Of a stretch of 59,663 bases of DNA, positions 46,501 through 55,067 are shown in pieces. This DNA comes from a virus. The notes under the pieces were generated by a model. That model was not told where the DNA came from and did not search any database. It saw only the letters and a list, made by a program, of their open reading frames with translations. Within the stretch, counting starts at the first letter, position 1. Each line of letters opens with the position of its first letter. The stretch covers positions 1-59,663 of the IMG/VR virus record IMGVR_UViG_3300034356_001545; one strand, written 5' to 3'. The position numbers and the translations under genes are program-made.

Positions 46501-48663
46501 GTACACTGGTGCCCAGCTTGCAGCAAATGCGGGAGCTGTACCAGCGAGTCGCATTACGATAGAATTCTTTCCTCTGTAGTTTCTGTTGCCGTACCAGTCA
46601 AGGTAAACCTTTCCAGCCTTCTGAACACCTGTTGCCCTACCGCGATTGTCAAACAAAACGTAGCCAAGCTCGTGGACAGCGCCAGACTTGAACTGCTTGT
46701 AACCTTCTATTTTGTCGGACAGAAAATTTGACGATTCTAAAATCTCCGATGTCTCTACAAGATTTCCTTCATCACTAGTGGGCTGTTGAAGACCAAGGCT
46801 AAAAGTAGCATCACTTGAAGTGCCGCTCCCGTCTGGTATTACGTATTTGTCTTCATCGGCATCATCTGATCTACTTACACCAGAATATGATAGGTAGGAT
46901 AAGTTTGAAAAACTTAACGTCCCAGATGAGTCTATATTAAATTGTTTTTGCAGGTTTGGGTTAAATGGCCCACCACCAGCAACGCTGCCTAAGGTAAGGT
47001 TTATTGTTGGAAATCCAGAAATAATAAATTTTAAATTACTACCGCTTAATCCAGCGCTTGAAACATCCATTGTACAGTTACCTTGGAAGAATCCCCATCT
47101 AAATATTATTGGGTTTACTAGTGGTGTTTTCCCAATAACTATTAATTGCGATCCAGCAAGTGGTCCAAACCTAGAAGCGTATGCCCTTTCCGTAGGGTTG
47201 GAACCTATCGTAATAGTATAAATCTTTGCAACAACAGATTCAATAGCTGCGGTAAAATCAGATATGTCTGACCCGGCGGGAAGAACTATACTTTCCGTTA
47301 TTGATATTGGCGCTAGTTGAGCCTTTATTCTGTCAGCAATTACACCTCCAGCATTGTATTGGACAAGGTCTTCGTCTAATTCAACCCAATCAATAAATGC
47401 TCCAGGAGCAGACAATATGATATCATTAATTGCTAGGGTAAGGTCAATGTGCAGTATCGAATCAACCTGAGTTGTTAGCGATGAGATATTACTTAAATCG
47501 AAAGAAAAACCAGTTACACTATTTGGAGTTGAACCTCCTGTACTCTTAGTAAAAGATACTGGTATGTTGTAGACTGTTGCCTCCTTATCATAGTTAGGAT
47601 AAAGACTTACCTTGAGATTCGCATTTGGATATCCTTCGGTATAGTTGCCTAAAAACAATCGTGAGCCAGAAATGGTTTGAGACTGAGCCGTAAAAGGAAC
47701 AGCATCATAGGTCTTGTTTGCCTCGTCTTGAGAGATGAACTGATACAGCTCATCATTTTTAAAATCAGTATATAGTGTAGCTGGACTTGCAAGGGCGGGA
47801 TTTGAAATCTCGCCCACAATAAACCAAGGTCCAGTGTTTCCTCTACGTCCCAGCACTCTGATGGTCTTTACATCAGCTGTTGAGGTCTCTACGTATACTC
47901 GGATAGCGTTAAATTGATTACGTTGATCGTCATCAATAAAGCCGTCTAGGTATTGGTTATTGGCAACAGCTAAATCTGTATACTTAGATAACGCTGAGTA
48001 CTCACCGTCTAGGTAAACATACTGATAGGCAAATTGAAAGTTATCCTCGTAGATGTTGTTATCGTCAACAGTTGTGTCGGTAAAGAACTCGTAGGTTGGA
48101 GGGTCCAGAGGTGGCTTCTTAGCCAACGTAATAAACTCTAGCTTCTGCTCGTCTGTTCCGTTGGTGATGACCTCTGAATAGCCCCCTATAATCGCTCTGG
48201 TTACGTTAATCTTCTTTGGTGGAGTTATACCATCAGTGAAGTAAAGAAGAACCTCGTTGTAGAGATTATTGATTACATCTCCCTTTACGAAGCTGTCAGA
48301 CTGGAAGGCCAAAACGCTGTCGCGGTAAACTAGCTCTACATTATTTTGCGAAGTGGTAAACCTATAGATTGAATGATCACCATTGCTGTTGTAGACAAAG
48401 TATATGATTACTCCATTCTTTAGGTCGCTGACAGAACCTACAACTTTATTTGTTCCTCCAGGAAGCGCGTGAGGCAATCCCTGCCAGTTGTTACCAGAGC
48501 GAAATACAACAGCTGAGTTACCAAAAGCGTTCTTGACAACACCGCCATCGCCATTCTCTTCAGACGAGATACGCACATTAAGTGCGTCTGTCATCTCTAT
48601 GCTTTTGATTAGGCGCGCATCATCGTCCTTGTTAAGGTATCGAGGTATGAGTTTTTCAATCAT
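43504..48663 (-). CDS. Large tail protein (crAss-like muzzle/tail-hub type)
   Basis: 1719 residues, mostly beta. It lies directly after two ~240-residue ring proteins, as the big tail protein does in crAss-like podoviruses. N-terminal text MIEKLIPRYLNKDDDARLIK with MTDALNVRISSEENGDG and the phrase VPFTAQSQTISGSRLFLGNY (~residue 330) match large tail/muzzle proteins of that group. A DGGTFEGTICF motif shared with other virion proteins occurs near residue ~1330. It likely forms the tail tip through which DNA leaves. The precise part is inferred. Confidence 0.7.
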   Translation of the reverse strand: MIEKLIPRYLNKDDDARLIKSIEMTDALNVRISSEENGDGGVVKNAFGNSAVVFRSGNNWQGLPHALPGGTNKVVGSVSDLKNGVIIYFVYNSNGDHSIYRFTTSQNNVELVYRDSVLAFQSDSFVKGDVINNLYNEVLLYFTDGITPPKKINVTRAIIGGYSEVITNGTDEQKLEFITLAKKPPLDPPTYEFFTDTTVDDNNIYEDNFQFAYQYVYLDGEYSALSKYTDLAVANNQYLDGFIDDDQRNQFNAIRVYVETSTADVKTIRVLGRRGNTGPWFIVGEISNPALASPATLYTDFKNDELYQFISQDEANKTYDAVPFTAQSQTISGSRLFLGNYTEGYPNANLKVSLYPNYDKEATVYNIPVSFTKSTGGSTPNSVTGFSFDLSNISSLTTQVDSILHIDLTLAINDIILSAPGAFIDWVELDEDLVQYNAGGVIADRIKAQLAPISITESIVLPAGSDISDFTAAIESVVAKIYTITIGSNPTERAYASRFGPLAGSQLIVIGKTPLVNPIIFRWGFFQGNCTMDVSSAGLSGSNLKFIISGFPTINLTLGSVAGGGPFNPNLQKQFNIDSSGTLSFSNLSYLSYSGVSRSDDADEDKYVIPDGSGTSSDATFSLGLQQPTSDEGNLVETSEILESSNFLSDKIEGYKQFKSGAVHELGYVLFDNRGRATGVQKAGKVYLDWYGNRNYRGKNSIVMRLAGTAPAFAASWAPVYTKKGSIDSFVQYSVIDAFAATNVEAINSPSNVANNDYIFVSFRSLEGKDDSYKEAKGANLEYNFLKGDRLRVVSYQKDDDQYSFVISSVTGTINVGDVLFTLNLGTFVFVQVTSVNLVGGAGVITGTSSSTPPSSGSLGNLVTGAVAIYSSVANVDTKVYPIDIDFEVVDYQELTDNLDTNPVLNRASDNSIYQTTGKFLVLKDKNIDGFDKNSVVLGTDFWSSKCLVEIYRKRKGQDEEVYYEVGESYDVVNGVLTGDRTVISSVSAICTNVRPLQFRTNIELYAGDTLSDGSGNTFEVQNVYPEVSGIYNYFVDTTFSTGAFTAAQTYTLNITNSSLVAVELTQGDTYFRLRQLRYGNDPDAYNYFVEYVESDEVSDFFTSKNTSIGRPFAVLPDAKTVYRTGSVTYSDPFIVDVTRLGLSSFNPSLAPFYDLNYIHGSIRYMVNRDDSIVFLQDKKCGLLPVGRNLIEYVSGQQGVTVSTNVVGTPSYYVGDFGVGNNPESVAVEGGRVYFADIRNGKVMRISQDGLTAISETKMDSFFKGNFRDIVQFASVKRVVGGVDDEAGEYIIASDSICTSTIAITADGVDITAAFEHRCIDDGGTFEGTICFDAAIEVLLGSFSFTLQTNCAGSVVFAEIEYNDDKLPQFNTEVREFQDICDTFDNSVNAVVYLDRLTAGQAIIVGEEFQGTNSTIYGIATNSTYDFFVGISIDLSAGTFTFINTCGNYNGTISNVGTTDTGFTVAYDTEDKVWNTRYSYSPERIASLDDTLYTFKAGTMYVHDDTSNRSTYYGVAGSTIVEVISNNNPSMVKSYESLSLEGTDAWATVITNTDQSTSILTTDFSEREREFFAYVPRDTSANVGTTTITSLSGSSEVFVLGNVATSGVSGSTITFTTPVGDVPFPFGGTLYKVSGATLVTLGVTVTAISGNKQITASGAIAGVSDGNTIVVLANAGVEGDQLRDYYARINLTNTDTSEIELYAVNAVFAQSNLHNQQGQ

Positions 48664-48669
48664 AAGTTA

Positions 48670-49413
48670 CTAGTACTTAGGAGATTGCTTGAAATTCTTG
48701 CGAATCGTCTTCAGTGCTTCGTCCTTAGAGAATGACTTTAGTCGTGAGTTTGCTAGACGGCGCTCGGTGTAGTACTCCTGACGCGCACGAGCCTTCTCTC
48801 CTAATGGGACATTACTCTTGCGCTCGATGAGATGGTTGTAGATGTACGCCCTCAGGGCCTGCTCTGCGTAGATGTGGATGGTGGGGCTCGCTGCACGAGC
48901 CTCGTCTGCAATGTACTCTAGGTAGACGGTGTCTACGCTGGTCCCAGTGGTGAGCTCTATCCTGTTCTGCTCTGTGTTTATTCTGTACTCTCCGCTGTAG
49001 TGGCCACCACCATAGCCGTATAAGCGGCCATTGGTTGTGGCGTACACATAGTTGCGATAAATAAAGTCGTCAAAGCCAAGAAGGTAATCAGGAATCTGAT
49101 AAGGCTGCTGGTTGGCGAGTATGTTTTTGTTTTTGTTCTCTCCGAATATATATACAAGTCCATCTGCTCCTACTATTCCAATTTTTACTAAGTCAACATA
49201 ATCGTTTGGTAACGTCACGCTATTAGTGTTTACGTTAACATTAAGCTCAGTGGCCTTTAAACGCTTCAGGATGTCGAATCCCATCTCCCTGATACCTCTT
49301 AGCGCTAAGTTGCGAATAAGGGTGTCTGAGGCGGTATTTGCATAGTCATCACTCTCCATCGATATGACGAAGTCCGTAATGACCTGCTCAAGTGATACGG
49401 TATCCTGTGCCAT
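48670..49413 (-). CDS. Ring/tail-connector protein (gp4-like), 247 residues
   Basis: MAQDTVSLEQVITDFVISME with helical start, then NSVTLPNDYVDLVKIGIVG and DTVYLEYIADEA, typical of the P22 gp4/stabilisation-type connectors and crAss-like ring proteins. It would bind below the portal. Basic C-terminus (TIRKNFKQSPKY). Overlaps its neighbour by TAATG. Confidence 0.7.
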   Translation of the reverse strand: MAQDTVSLEQVITDFVISMESDDYANTASDTLIRNLALRGIREMGFDILKRLKATELNVNVNTNSVTLPNDYVDLVKIGIVGADGLVYIFGENKNKNILANQQPYQIPDYLLGFDDFIYRNYVYATTNGRLYGYGGGHYSGEYRINTEQNRIELTTGTSVDTVYLEYIADEARAASPTIHIYAEQALRAYIYNHLIERKSNVPLGEKARARQEYYTERRLANSRLKSFSKDEALKTIRKNFKQSPKY

Positions 49414-50126
49414 TATTGCTGTTGAGTTTCTTGTTTAGCGTAAGTGTAAACGTCAGTGTCGCGTAGGTTGACTCCTATAAGCTTTGCAACCTCGACAACT
49501 AGCTCCGCGAAGTAGTGTTCTGGTAGCTCAAAGTCAACGCTGTTGGTGGCGTCATAAACCTCCTTGCCTGCGACAACAGTATAGCCAAACTTAGGCGATG
49601 CAGTGGTGCGTGCTCCAGTGGATGGAACAAGACCCTGTGGGATCTTGTAGTAGCGCATAATAACGCTTGCTATACTCGTTGGGTAGACATAGATGCTGTC
49701 TCCCACCATTACGGCAGGAAACGATGTTGTAGGGGCACTGAGGGTAGACCTTAGGATGTACTCTAGCTTCTCCTCGTCGTAGATTATTTCAAGGCTCTTC
49801 GCTGGTGAGTCGGTGGATAGTATAGAGATAATCCTTGCAAGGTCGGTTGGCTTTGCGCCAACCCCAGTGGTTAAACTGATGGTTGACTTCTTAGAGAAGT
49901 ACGAGAGGTCTTCGTTGCTTTGCTTTACCCTTGACTTGTCTCTTCCTGCATCAAGCTGAGCTTGACGTAGTCTCTTATCGAGTGCAGCATCGCTAAATAA
50001 CTTGTTAAACAAGTTCATCTGCGCCACCTGAGCGAAGTTATTGAAAACAGCAGGCGTAACAAAGCCACGCTGGTCCTTGTTGACCAGATCTTTCAGGGCT
50101 GAATATACGCGGTTTACTGATGCCAT
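49413..50126 (-). CDS. Ring/head-tail connector protein, 237 residues
   Basis: MASVNRVYSALKDLVNKDQR, helical N-terminus (PAVFNNFAQVAQMNLFNKLF), then beta-rich (GDSIYVYPTSIASVIMRYYK) and a helical end (YFAELVVEVAKLIGVNL). The pair of similar-sized genes next to the big tail gene matches the ring proteins R1/R2 of crAss-like tails. TACTTTTG box 22 nt upstream. Confidence 0.7.
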   Translation of the reverse strand: MASVNRVYSALKDLVNKDQRGFVTPAVFNNFAQVAQMNLFNKLFSDAALDKRLRQAQLDAGRDKSRVKQSNEDLSYFSKKSTISLTTGVGAKPTDLARIISILSTDSPAKSLEIIYDEEKLEYILRSTLSAPTTSFPAVMVGDSIYVYPTSIASVIMRYYKIPQGLVPSTGARTTASPKFGYTVVAGKEVYDATNSVDFELPEHYFAELVVEVAKLIGVNLRDTDVYTYAKQETQQQ

Positions 50127-50148
50127 ATCTTAATATCTGTAGTTCATA

Positions 50149-50156
50149 CAAAAGTA
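50149..50156 (-). promoter_or_regulatory. Late promoter -7 box (TACTTTTG)
   Basis: Minus-strand TACTTTTG, 22 nt before the ATG at 50126, immediately after a terminator. Confidence 0.5.
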
Positions 50157-50192
50157 CAACAAAAGAAAAGGGCTCCATTTCTAGAGCCCTTT
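50157..50192 (-). terminator. Rho-independent terminator
   Basis: Minus-strand stem AAAGGGCTC/GAGCCCTTT with 8-nt loop (50167-50192) followed by TTCTTTT. It ends the transcript of the 252-residue gene before the ring-protein promoter. Confidence 0.8.
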
Positions 50193-50249
50193 CCAACCAA
50201 TCAACAATTAACCTATGAAACGAGGTTCAGTGTAGGGTGCAAATATACA

Positions 50250-51008
50250 CTATTGCTCCAACTTCTGCAACTCTGTCTTTAAAGTTTCGTAAGCTGTTCC
50301 GCCCTTCTCAGTCATACAGAACTGAGTCATAACACTAATGGTGTCCTGACCCACTGGCGTAGCGACAATCAAGCGGTTGCTGTCGAACCAGTACATACCG
50401 TCCTCACGGGCAAGCAGCATCTGGAAGTCAACAGCTTTCTTAACGTTAGCCCTGGTGGTAACTGTTGGGTTATCGAATAGACTGATGAAGCGCTTAGGAT
50501 TCGCCTTAGCCTCTAGGAGCAACTCACGCTTGATCTCAGCGTTCTTCTGACCAGTGTCGACCCCTAACCATATAGCGACAGGAATAAGCTCGTCTACGGA
50601 CTTGCTACGGATCAGGCCGATAGCATCGTGGAGAAGGAACTCTACGTTGATATCAATCTCTGCGTTGTGCTCGGTGTTTACCTCCTCGAACAAGCCGCCA
50701 CCGTTTGCGCGGTTGGCGGGGTGAAGCTCTAGGAAGCTAAGCAGGTTAGGCTGATTAGCGGGAGCGTAGAGTAGTCCACCCTCGAAGATAACGTGACGGC
50801 GAACAGCTAAACTGCTCTGCTCGTCGGCAAAGATAGAAGCCTCATTGGGGCAGTAACGTATCTGTCTGTTGGTATTAGTCTCGGGATCATAGATGATTGC
50901 CTCTGACTTTATTGTGCAAATGATTCCGCCACCACTGGGGATGGAGAAAATCTTTCCCTTTCTTTCTTCTGCTTTAGGAGCTGCAGACGCTCTTGCTGGA
51001 CGTGCCAT
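50250..51008 (-). CDS. Conserved virion-associated protein downstream of MCP, 252 residues
   Basis: MARPARASAAPKAEERKGKI, then a beta region (IRYCPNEASIFADEQSSLAV, VIFEGGLLYAPANQPNLLSF) and a helical end. I recall similar proteins next to major capsid genes in marine phages; role unknown (capsid auxiliary or head completion). It stands alone between a promoter (51039) and a terminator. Confidence 0.65.
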   Translation of the reverse strand: MARPARASAAPKAEERKGKIFSIPSGGGIICTIKSEAIIYDPETNTNRQIRYCPNEASIFADEQSSLAVRRHVIFEGGLLYAPANQPNLLSFLELHPANRANGGGLFEEVNTEHNAEIDINVEFLLHDAIGLIRSKSVDELIPVAIWLGVDTGQKNAEIKRELLLEAKANPKRFISLFDNPTVTTRANVKKAVDFQMLLAREDGMYWFDSNRLIVATPVGQDTISVMTQFCMTEKGGTAYETLKTELQKLEQ

Positions 51009-51038
51009 AGTTAAATAGAATTATAATTAATAATTATG

Positions 51039-51046
51039 CAAAATTA
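51039..51046 (-). promoter_or_regulatory. Late promoter -7 box (TAATTTTG)
   Basis: TAATTTTG on the minus strand, 30 nt before ATG 51008, between the MCP terminator and this gene. Confidence 0.5.
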
Positions 51047-51072
51047 CACTTCTACGTAAAGCGAAAATTTGG

Positions 51073-51100
51073 CAATAAAAAAGGGGGCCTAAGCCCCCTT
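51073..51100 (-). terminator. Strong rho-independent terminator after MCP
   Basis: Minus-strand AAGGGGGC-TTAG-GCCCCCTT (51081-51100) followed by TTTTATTG. It ends the scaffold-MCP transcript. Confidence 0.85.
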
Positions 51101-51120
51101 CCTATCAACAAAGCTGTTGA

Positions 51121-52545
51121 TTACTTAGTCAAGAGCACGTGCTGGTTAGCAGCGCGAGTAACTAGTGCGAACTCTGAGCGGTAGTTAAACTGCAAAGCGT
51201 CCGTGTTAGTGTTGGTAACACCCAAGATAGAACCTGTCATCCAGTGCTCCATTTCGCGGTTGTAACCATTCGTGGCCTTGTAGTTGAGCTCAAGAGCTGG
51301 AGACTTCTCTCCAGTGCGAGGATCAGCAACGTTGGTCAACGGAATCATAACACCTTGGAAGTTGCTAGCGCCCAACAACGTAGGATCGTTGAGGAGCTTC
51401 CAGCTGTGCTTGTGGAAGGTGTAAGAGCCACGCATAAATGAAGAGAAGCCAAGCTTCACCATATCTGCAGCGTTAGCAAACTGTCCGAACTGAGTAGCAA
51501 CACCAGCGGTGATGTTAGCAGCCGTAGACGTACCCTGAGCGATCATATCGTCAATGGCAAGGTCTTGGAGGCGGTTAACGTACATAGCGTACTCAGGCAT
51601 AGAGCCTTGCTTGTCAAGAGCGGTGATGAGAACATCAAGCTCGTCAAGCGTAGCAATAGCAGCAGTAGTGGTTGCACCAGAGTTAACAACAACACCACGA
51701 TCAGCGATAGCAGAGAAGTAACCTTCAGAGCCAGCAATAGATCCCAGTGAGCTGATTCCAGCTGAGTTAGAAACCTGCTGTCCAAGCAACATCATCATCT
51801 CACGCTTGTCGAGGAAGCGTTGACGGGTGTCGTTCTCAGACTTGATGAACCAGCGGTAGTCGCCATTTCCTAGGTTTACCCAGCCAATGTTGGTAGCCTG
51901 TGAACCGGTAACCTTGTAGACCTCTTTGATGATCTGGTATGGGTTCGTACGCTTAACAACGTTTGATTCTAGGTATCCAGTGTTTTGATCAGTTCCCTGA
52001 GCAAACATATTACCAACGATGGGGAAGTTAGCAGAAGCAGCGGCAGCAGAAGCGCTAAGACCTGCACTCGATAGAGCAACAGCAGTAGCGGCAGCAGTAG
52101 CTGTCTGAGAGTATTCACCAGAAGTAACAGCGGTGATGATGAAGCGGTCTACACCACCAACCAAAATCACGTCGTTAACACGAAGGTACTTTTGAGCAGC
52201 AGCCTTAGTGGCTCCAGTAGCAGAAGTAGCGGCAGAGGCCAAGTTCAGCGTCAGGGTAGTTGCAGCGGCAGCAGCAGAAGCGGCTGGAGTAGCAACCTGA
52301 AGCTGGTGCAAGCGAGTCTCCTCCCAGTACTGAACCTCGTCGGCAGCACCGTTAGATTTGACAGCTCCTACCATCTGAAGGAAGCCTGTGATGCCTTGGT
52401 TACCGTAGGTCTTAACGAGAAGATCACGGTTGTCGGGCTTGTTTACTTCATCGATGAAATCACCGAGTGAAGTGTATTTGGTCGGGTCTAGTCGACGAAA
52501 GCTGTTGGGAGAAAAATCCAACGGCGTATTTGCAGTAGATGCCAT
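51121..52545 (-). CDS. Major capsid protein
   Basis: 474 residues. The N-terminal part TSLGDFIDEVNKPDNRDLLV followed by GNQGITGFLQMVGAVKSNGA and DEVQYWEETRLHQLQ is very like the major capsid protein of crAss-like phages (HK97 fold), where an Ala-rich region also follows. Size, high-expression setting (strong terminator, scaffold upstream) and place between scaffold and ring genes agree. Fold is inferred from family. Confidence 0.88.
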   Translation of the reverse strand: MASTANTPLDFSPNSFRRLDPTKYTSLGDFIDEVNKPDNRDLLVKTYGNQGITGFLQMVGAVKSNGAADEVQYWEETRLHQLQVATPAASAAAAATTLTLNLASAATSATGATKAAAQKYLRVNDVILVGGVDRFIITAVTSGEYSQTATAAATAVALSSAGLSASAAAASANFPIVGNMFAQGTDQNTGYLESNVVKRTNPYQIIKEVYKVTGSQATNIGWVNLGNGDYRWFIKSENDTRQRFLDKREMMMLLGQQVSNSAGISSLGSIAGSEGYFSAIADRGVVVNSGATTTAAIATLDELDVLITALDKQGSMPEYAMYVNRLQDLAIDDMIAQGTSTAANITAGVATQFGQFANAADMVKLGFSSFMRGSYTFHKHSWKLLNDPTLLGASNFQGVMIPLTNVADPRTGEKSPALELNYKATNGYNREMEHWMTGSILGVTNTNTDALQFNYRSEFALVTRAANQHVLLTK

Positions 52546-52568
52546 TTTGTTTTATGTGTTAGGCGTTT

Positions 52569-53699
52569 TTATATTTTTAGACGAAGACTGTCGCTATTGC
52601 TTAGATAGTTTAGTATCTGAGCAGAGACAGAATCAGCATTCTTTGAATCAGCGGGACGTGGAGATGAGACATCTACATTCGCGGCAGTTTCTACGAGTTT
52701 GCGCTGGCCATCACTAAGGCCCTGCTTGTAGATAGAATTGACAATTTCATCAATGTTATCTACTAGGGCTCGGTGAGAGTTCAGCAGCTCGAAGTCCCAG
52801 CCTCCGCTGTTATCGACATACTGATCGAAGAACTCATCAAGACGTGCATTCTTATCCTTTAAGCTCGACTTGTACTGGTCGTTAAGCCCGAAGTTGAACT
52901 CTTGGTCGCCAAGCTGAAAGCTTAGCGCCTCAAGGGCATCAACCTCTTGGCTCATCGTGCGAATCCAGTTCTCGTCAATGGGACTTTGAACTTCGTTATT
53001 TGAGACTTCTTGCTTCACAGGCATACGATAATTGTCGCGCAACTTCTCGATGTCCCGTTTAGCTTTATCCGCATCAATCTTCAATTGGATACTCGACAAC
53101 CGAATCTCTTCATTACTGTATAGGTCCTCGTCTACTTTGTACTTGGACCTCACCAGTAAATCGATGTCTTCATTAGAGAGATTAGGATAGTCAACAGCTA
53201 GCTGCAGTTTCACAGCGCTGAGCTCATCCATTTCAGACGGATTAATTGACTGGTATCTAAACCAGTCAAGTGGATCACGTCCTGTCTCTTCAACGAAGTC
53301 GGCAATTGCCTTTATCCTCTCGTCAATTGATGGGGCTTTTTGAGCTTCAAGAAGCTGGGTAAGATGTTCGATGCTATCGATAGATACGCCTAGCTTTTCA
53401 CTGACGTAGCTTGCGACTGCAGCCTCGAACTCTTGCTCAGACATCTCTGGCTCGGGTTCATTTGTAAAAGAACTTTGAACAATTTCCTGTTCTAGTTGCT
53501 GTTGGGGTTCGTAGGTCTCCTGCGGTGTAGCCTCTGGTTGCTCTGGTGTAGACTCTGCAACTTGATTGCTAAAGTCTAAAACCTCTGCTCCTTCAGGTAC
53601 TGAGAAGGTGGGGGCGTCTAGTGGCGTTCCCTCTGGCACCTCTCCGCTGGTTACCTCGTATCCCATTGCGCTTAAGGCGCTTTCAATGTCATTACTCAT
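52569..53699 (-). CDS. Head scaffold-like protein
   Basis: 376 residues, acidic and helical: a disordered Pro/Glu/Gln N-terminus (PEQPEATPQETYEPQQQLEQ) then helices (IQLKIDADKAKRDIEKLRDN) and a C-terminal part before MCP. This is the usual composition and position of scaffolding proteins. It shares the transcript from the 53727 box with MCP (gap 23 nt). Confidence 0.75.
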   Translation of the reverse strand: MSNDIESALSAMGYEVTSGEVPEGTPLDAPTFSVPEGAEVLDFSNQVAESTPEQPEATPQETYEPQQQLEQEIVQSSFTNEPEPEMSEQEFEAAVASYVSEKLGVSIDSIEHLTQLLEAQKAPSIDERIKAIADFVEETGRDPLDWFRYQSINPSEMDELSAVKLQLAVDYPNLSNEDIDLLVRSKYKVDEDLYSNEEIRLSSIQLKIDADKAKRDIEKLRDNYRMPVKQEVSNNEVQSPIDENWIRTMSQEVDALEALSFQLGDQEFNFGLNDQYKSSLKDKNARLDEFFDQYVDNSGGWDFELLNSHRALVDNIDEIVNSIYKQGLSDGQRKLVETAANVDVSSPRPADSKNADSVSAQILNYLSNSDSLRLKI

Positions 53700-53726
53700 A
53701 TAAAATAAATTTTGTTATTAATAACG

Positions 53727-53734
53727 CAAAATTA
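53727..53734 (-). promoter_or_regulatory. Late promoter -7 box (TAATTTTG) for scaffold-MCP
   Basis: TAATTTTG on the minus strand, 27 nt before ATG 53699. Confidence 0.5.
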
Positions 53735-53777
53735 GTTCAAATAACCATTGCATATTTCGCAACAGTTTCGTATATGG

Positions 53778-54155
53778 CTACTTACGGAACCGAGCGATTT
53801 TCTTGGCAATAGCCTTGGGTTGGGCAACGAATTGCTTGCCTTTCTCAGTCCCCTCGCGCTTAGCGCGGGTGGTGGCTGCGTACTCTTTAGAGCTTAATGA
53901 TTTGATTGCCTTCTCTGGAAGGTAGCGTTCTCCCGTCTCGCCTGATGGCTTGCCGCTCTTGGTTCGCCAGTTCTGCTTGGTCCACTTGCTTAGGCTTGTC
54001 TTTGTCTTTGCACCGGAGTACCCTCCTCCTGCTTTCTTGTAGATAGAAACAGCAAGCTGCATAGCTCTGGCTGAGTGCTTTCCGCCCATCTTAGCCTTAG
54101 CCTGAGCCTTTGACTTCTCCCAAAGTTCTGGGTTTGTTTTTTTAGCAACCTTCAC
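53778..54155 (-). CDS. Basic DUF5872-like protein
   Basis: 125 residues, very basic. The phrase LSKWTKQNWRTKSGKPSGET with GERYLPEKAIKSL matches DUF5872, found in phages and large DNA viruses; function unknown, probably nucleic-acid or capsid associated. The start is GTG at 54153-54155, 3 nt after the upstream stop; no ATG fits better. Confidence 0.75.
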   Translation of the reverse strand: MKVAKKTNPELWEKSKAQAKAKMGGKHSARAMQLAVSIYKKAGGGYSGAKTKTSLSKWTKQNWRTKSGKPSGETGERYLPEKAIKSLSSKEYAATTRAKREGTEKGKQFVAQPKAIAKKIARFRK

Positions 54156-54158
54156 GAC

Positions 54159-54443
54159 CTACCACTTAATTTTGTTTGCCCAGTACGCTGCGCTCATCTT
54201 ACCCTTGGCGATGTTCTTTGCGTGCCGAGCCTTAAAGCTCGCACGCTTTGCTGCACGAGCAGCAGTAGGATTACTCTCGGTTACGGTGTCAGCACCTTTT
54301 TGTCCAAAGCGAATAAGGCGGACCTTATCTCCGACCTTAGCTAATACGATGTGCGACTTCTTTGGGTGCGAGGGAGTTGCTTTGGCTTTATTAAATCCAG
54401 AGAGCCCATATTTCTTAAGAAGGTTTTTAACTCTCTGTTCCAT
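54159..54443 (-). CDS. Basic conserved phage protein (DUF6321-like)
   Basis: 94 residues, very Lys/Arg-rich: KKYGLSGFNKAKATPSHPKK, then SHIVLAKVGDKVRLIRFGQK and the ending RASFKARHAKNIAKGKMSAA, which I recognise from a conserved small protein of marine phages, often near capsid genes. It pairs with the DUF5872-like gene. ATG 54443 overlaps the upstream stop (TGATG). Confidence 0.75.
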   Translation of the reverse strand: MEQRVKNLLKKYGLSGFNKAKATPSHPKKSHIVLAKVGDKVRLIRFGQKGADTVTESNPTAARAAKRASFKARHAKNIAKGKMSAAYWANKIKW

Positions 54444-54805
54444 CAATAGCTAAATACAACGTAAAATATAACCGAAAACCATACTGAAACAGAAACTCCA
54501 GTGCGCCACTGTTCGTTTACCTTATCAACGGCAGCCTTAGGCTCTAGAAGAGCCTTGCGTAAGGTCTCTGTGGTTCTGATATTCTCAGTAGCGAGAGAGT
54601 CAGCAACAAGCTTCATACTACGGTAGTCTAAGCCTACAGAGTCAATCTCTTTCTTTAGCTTGACGAACTTGCTGTTCATCGCTGCTGCTTGAGACAACTT
54701 AAGCACGACTACCGTATCACTCCCCTCGACCCGTTGAATCGGGTACGATTGCGAGTACGTTAAATGGCACAGCAGTAGGCTGCACGCTAATAGCAACGAT
54801 TTCAT
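54443..54805 (-). CDS. Secreted membrane protein of lysis cassette, 120 residues
   Basis: A hydrophobic start (MKSLLLACSLLLCHLTYS) like a signal peptide, a helical periplasmic part (KFVKLKKEIDSVGLDYRSMK) and a C-terminal hydrophobic helix (WFSVIFYVVFSY). I chose the ATG at 54805 over a TTG eight codons earlier. It overlaps the next gene by 89 nt, as Rz/Rz1-type genes do. No clean lipobox is present (C8 and C13 are possible), so its role in lysis is uncertain. Confidence 0.5.
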   Translation of the reverse strand: MKSLLLACSLLLCHLTYSQSYPIQRVEGSDTVVVLKLSQAAAMNSKFVKLKKEIDSVGLDYRSMKLVADSLATENIRTTETLRKALLEPKAAVDKVNEQWRTGVSVSVWFSVIFYVVFSY

Positions 54806-55067
54806 CTTGCATTGTTTTAACTTGTTCAACGAGGGCGACCTTCTCCTCCTCTAAAGTTGTGATGGTGGCCTTCATTTCTTTTACTTCCGCAACAATTAGA
54901 TTGTCTGCGCTCTTTGATACGGATGCCGCTTTACGCATAGTTTGGTTGGACTTCTCAATCATCAAGTCCATCTCATCTACCACTTTTACTTTTGGCTTTT
55001 GTGCGCTAAGGATTCCACCAATGATTAGAAGGATTAACAGAATTACTGCAGCTTGTGTGGCTTTCAT
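54717..55067 (-). CDS. Membrane-anchored coiled-coil protein, i-spanin-like, 116 residues
   Basis: N-terminal membrane helix (MKATQAAVILLILLIIGGIL) then a coiled coil (VKEMKATITTLEEEKVALVE). The layout is that of the inner-membrane spanin (Rz), and the overlapping downstream gene at 54443 may supply the partner. Coupled to the previous gene by ATGA. Confidence 0.55.
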   Translation of the reverse strand: MKATQAAVILLILLIIGGILSAQKPKVKVVDEMDLMIEKSNQTMRKAASVSKSADNLIVAEVKEMKATITTLEEEKVALVEQVKTMQDEIVAISVQPTAVPFNVLAIVPDSTGRGE

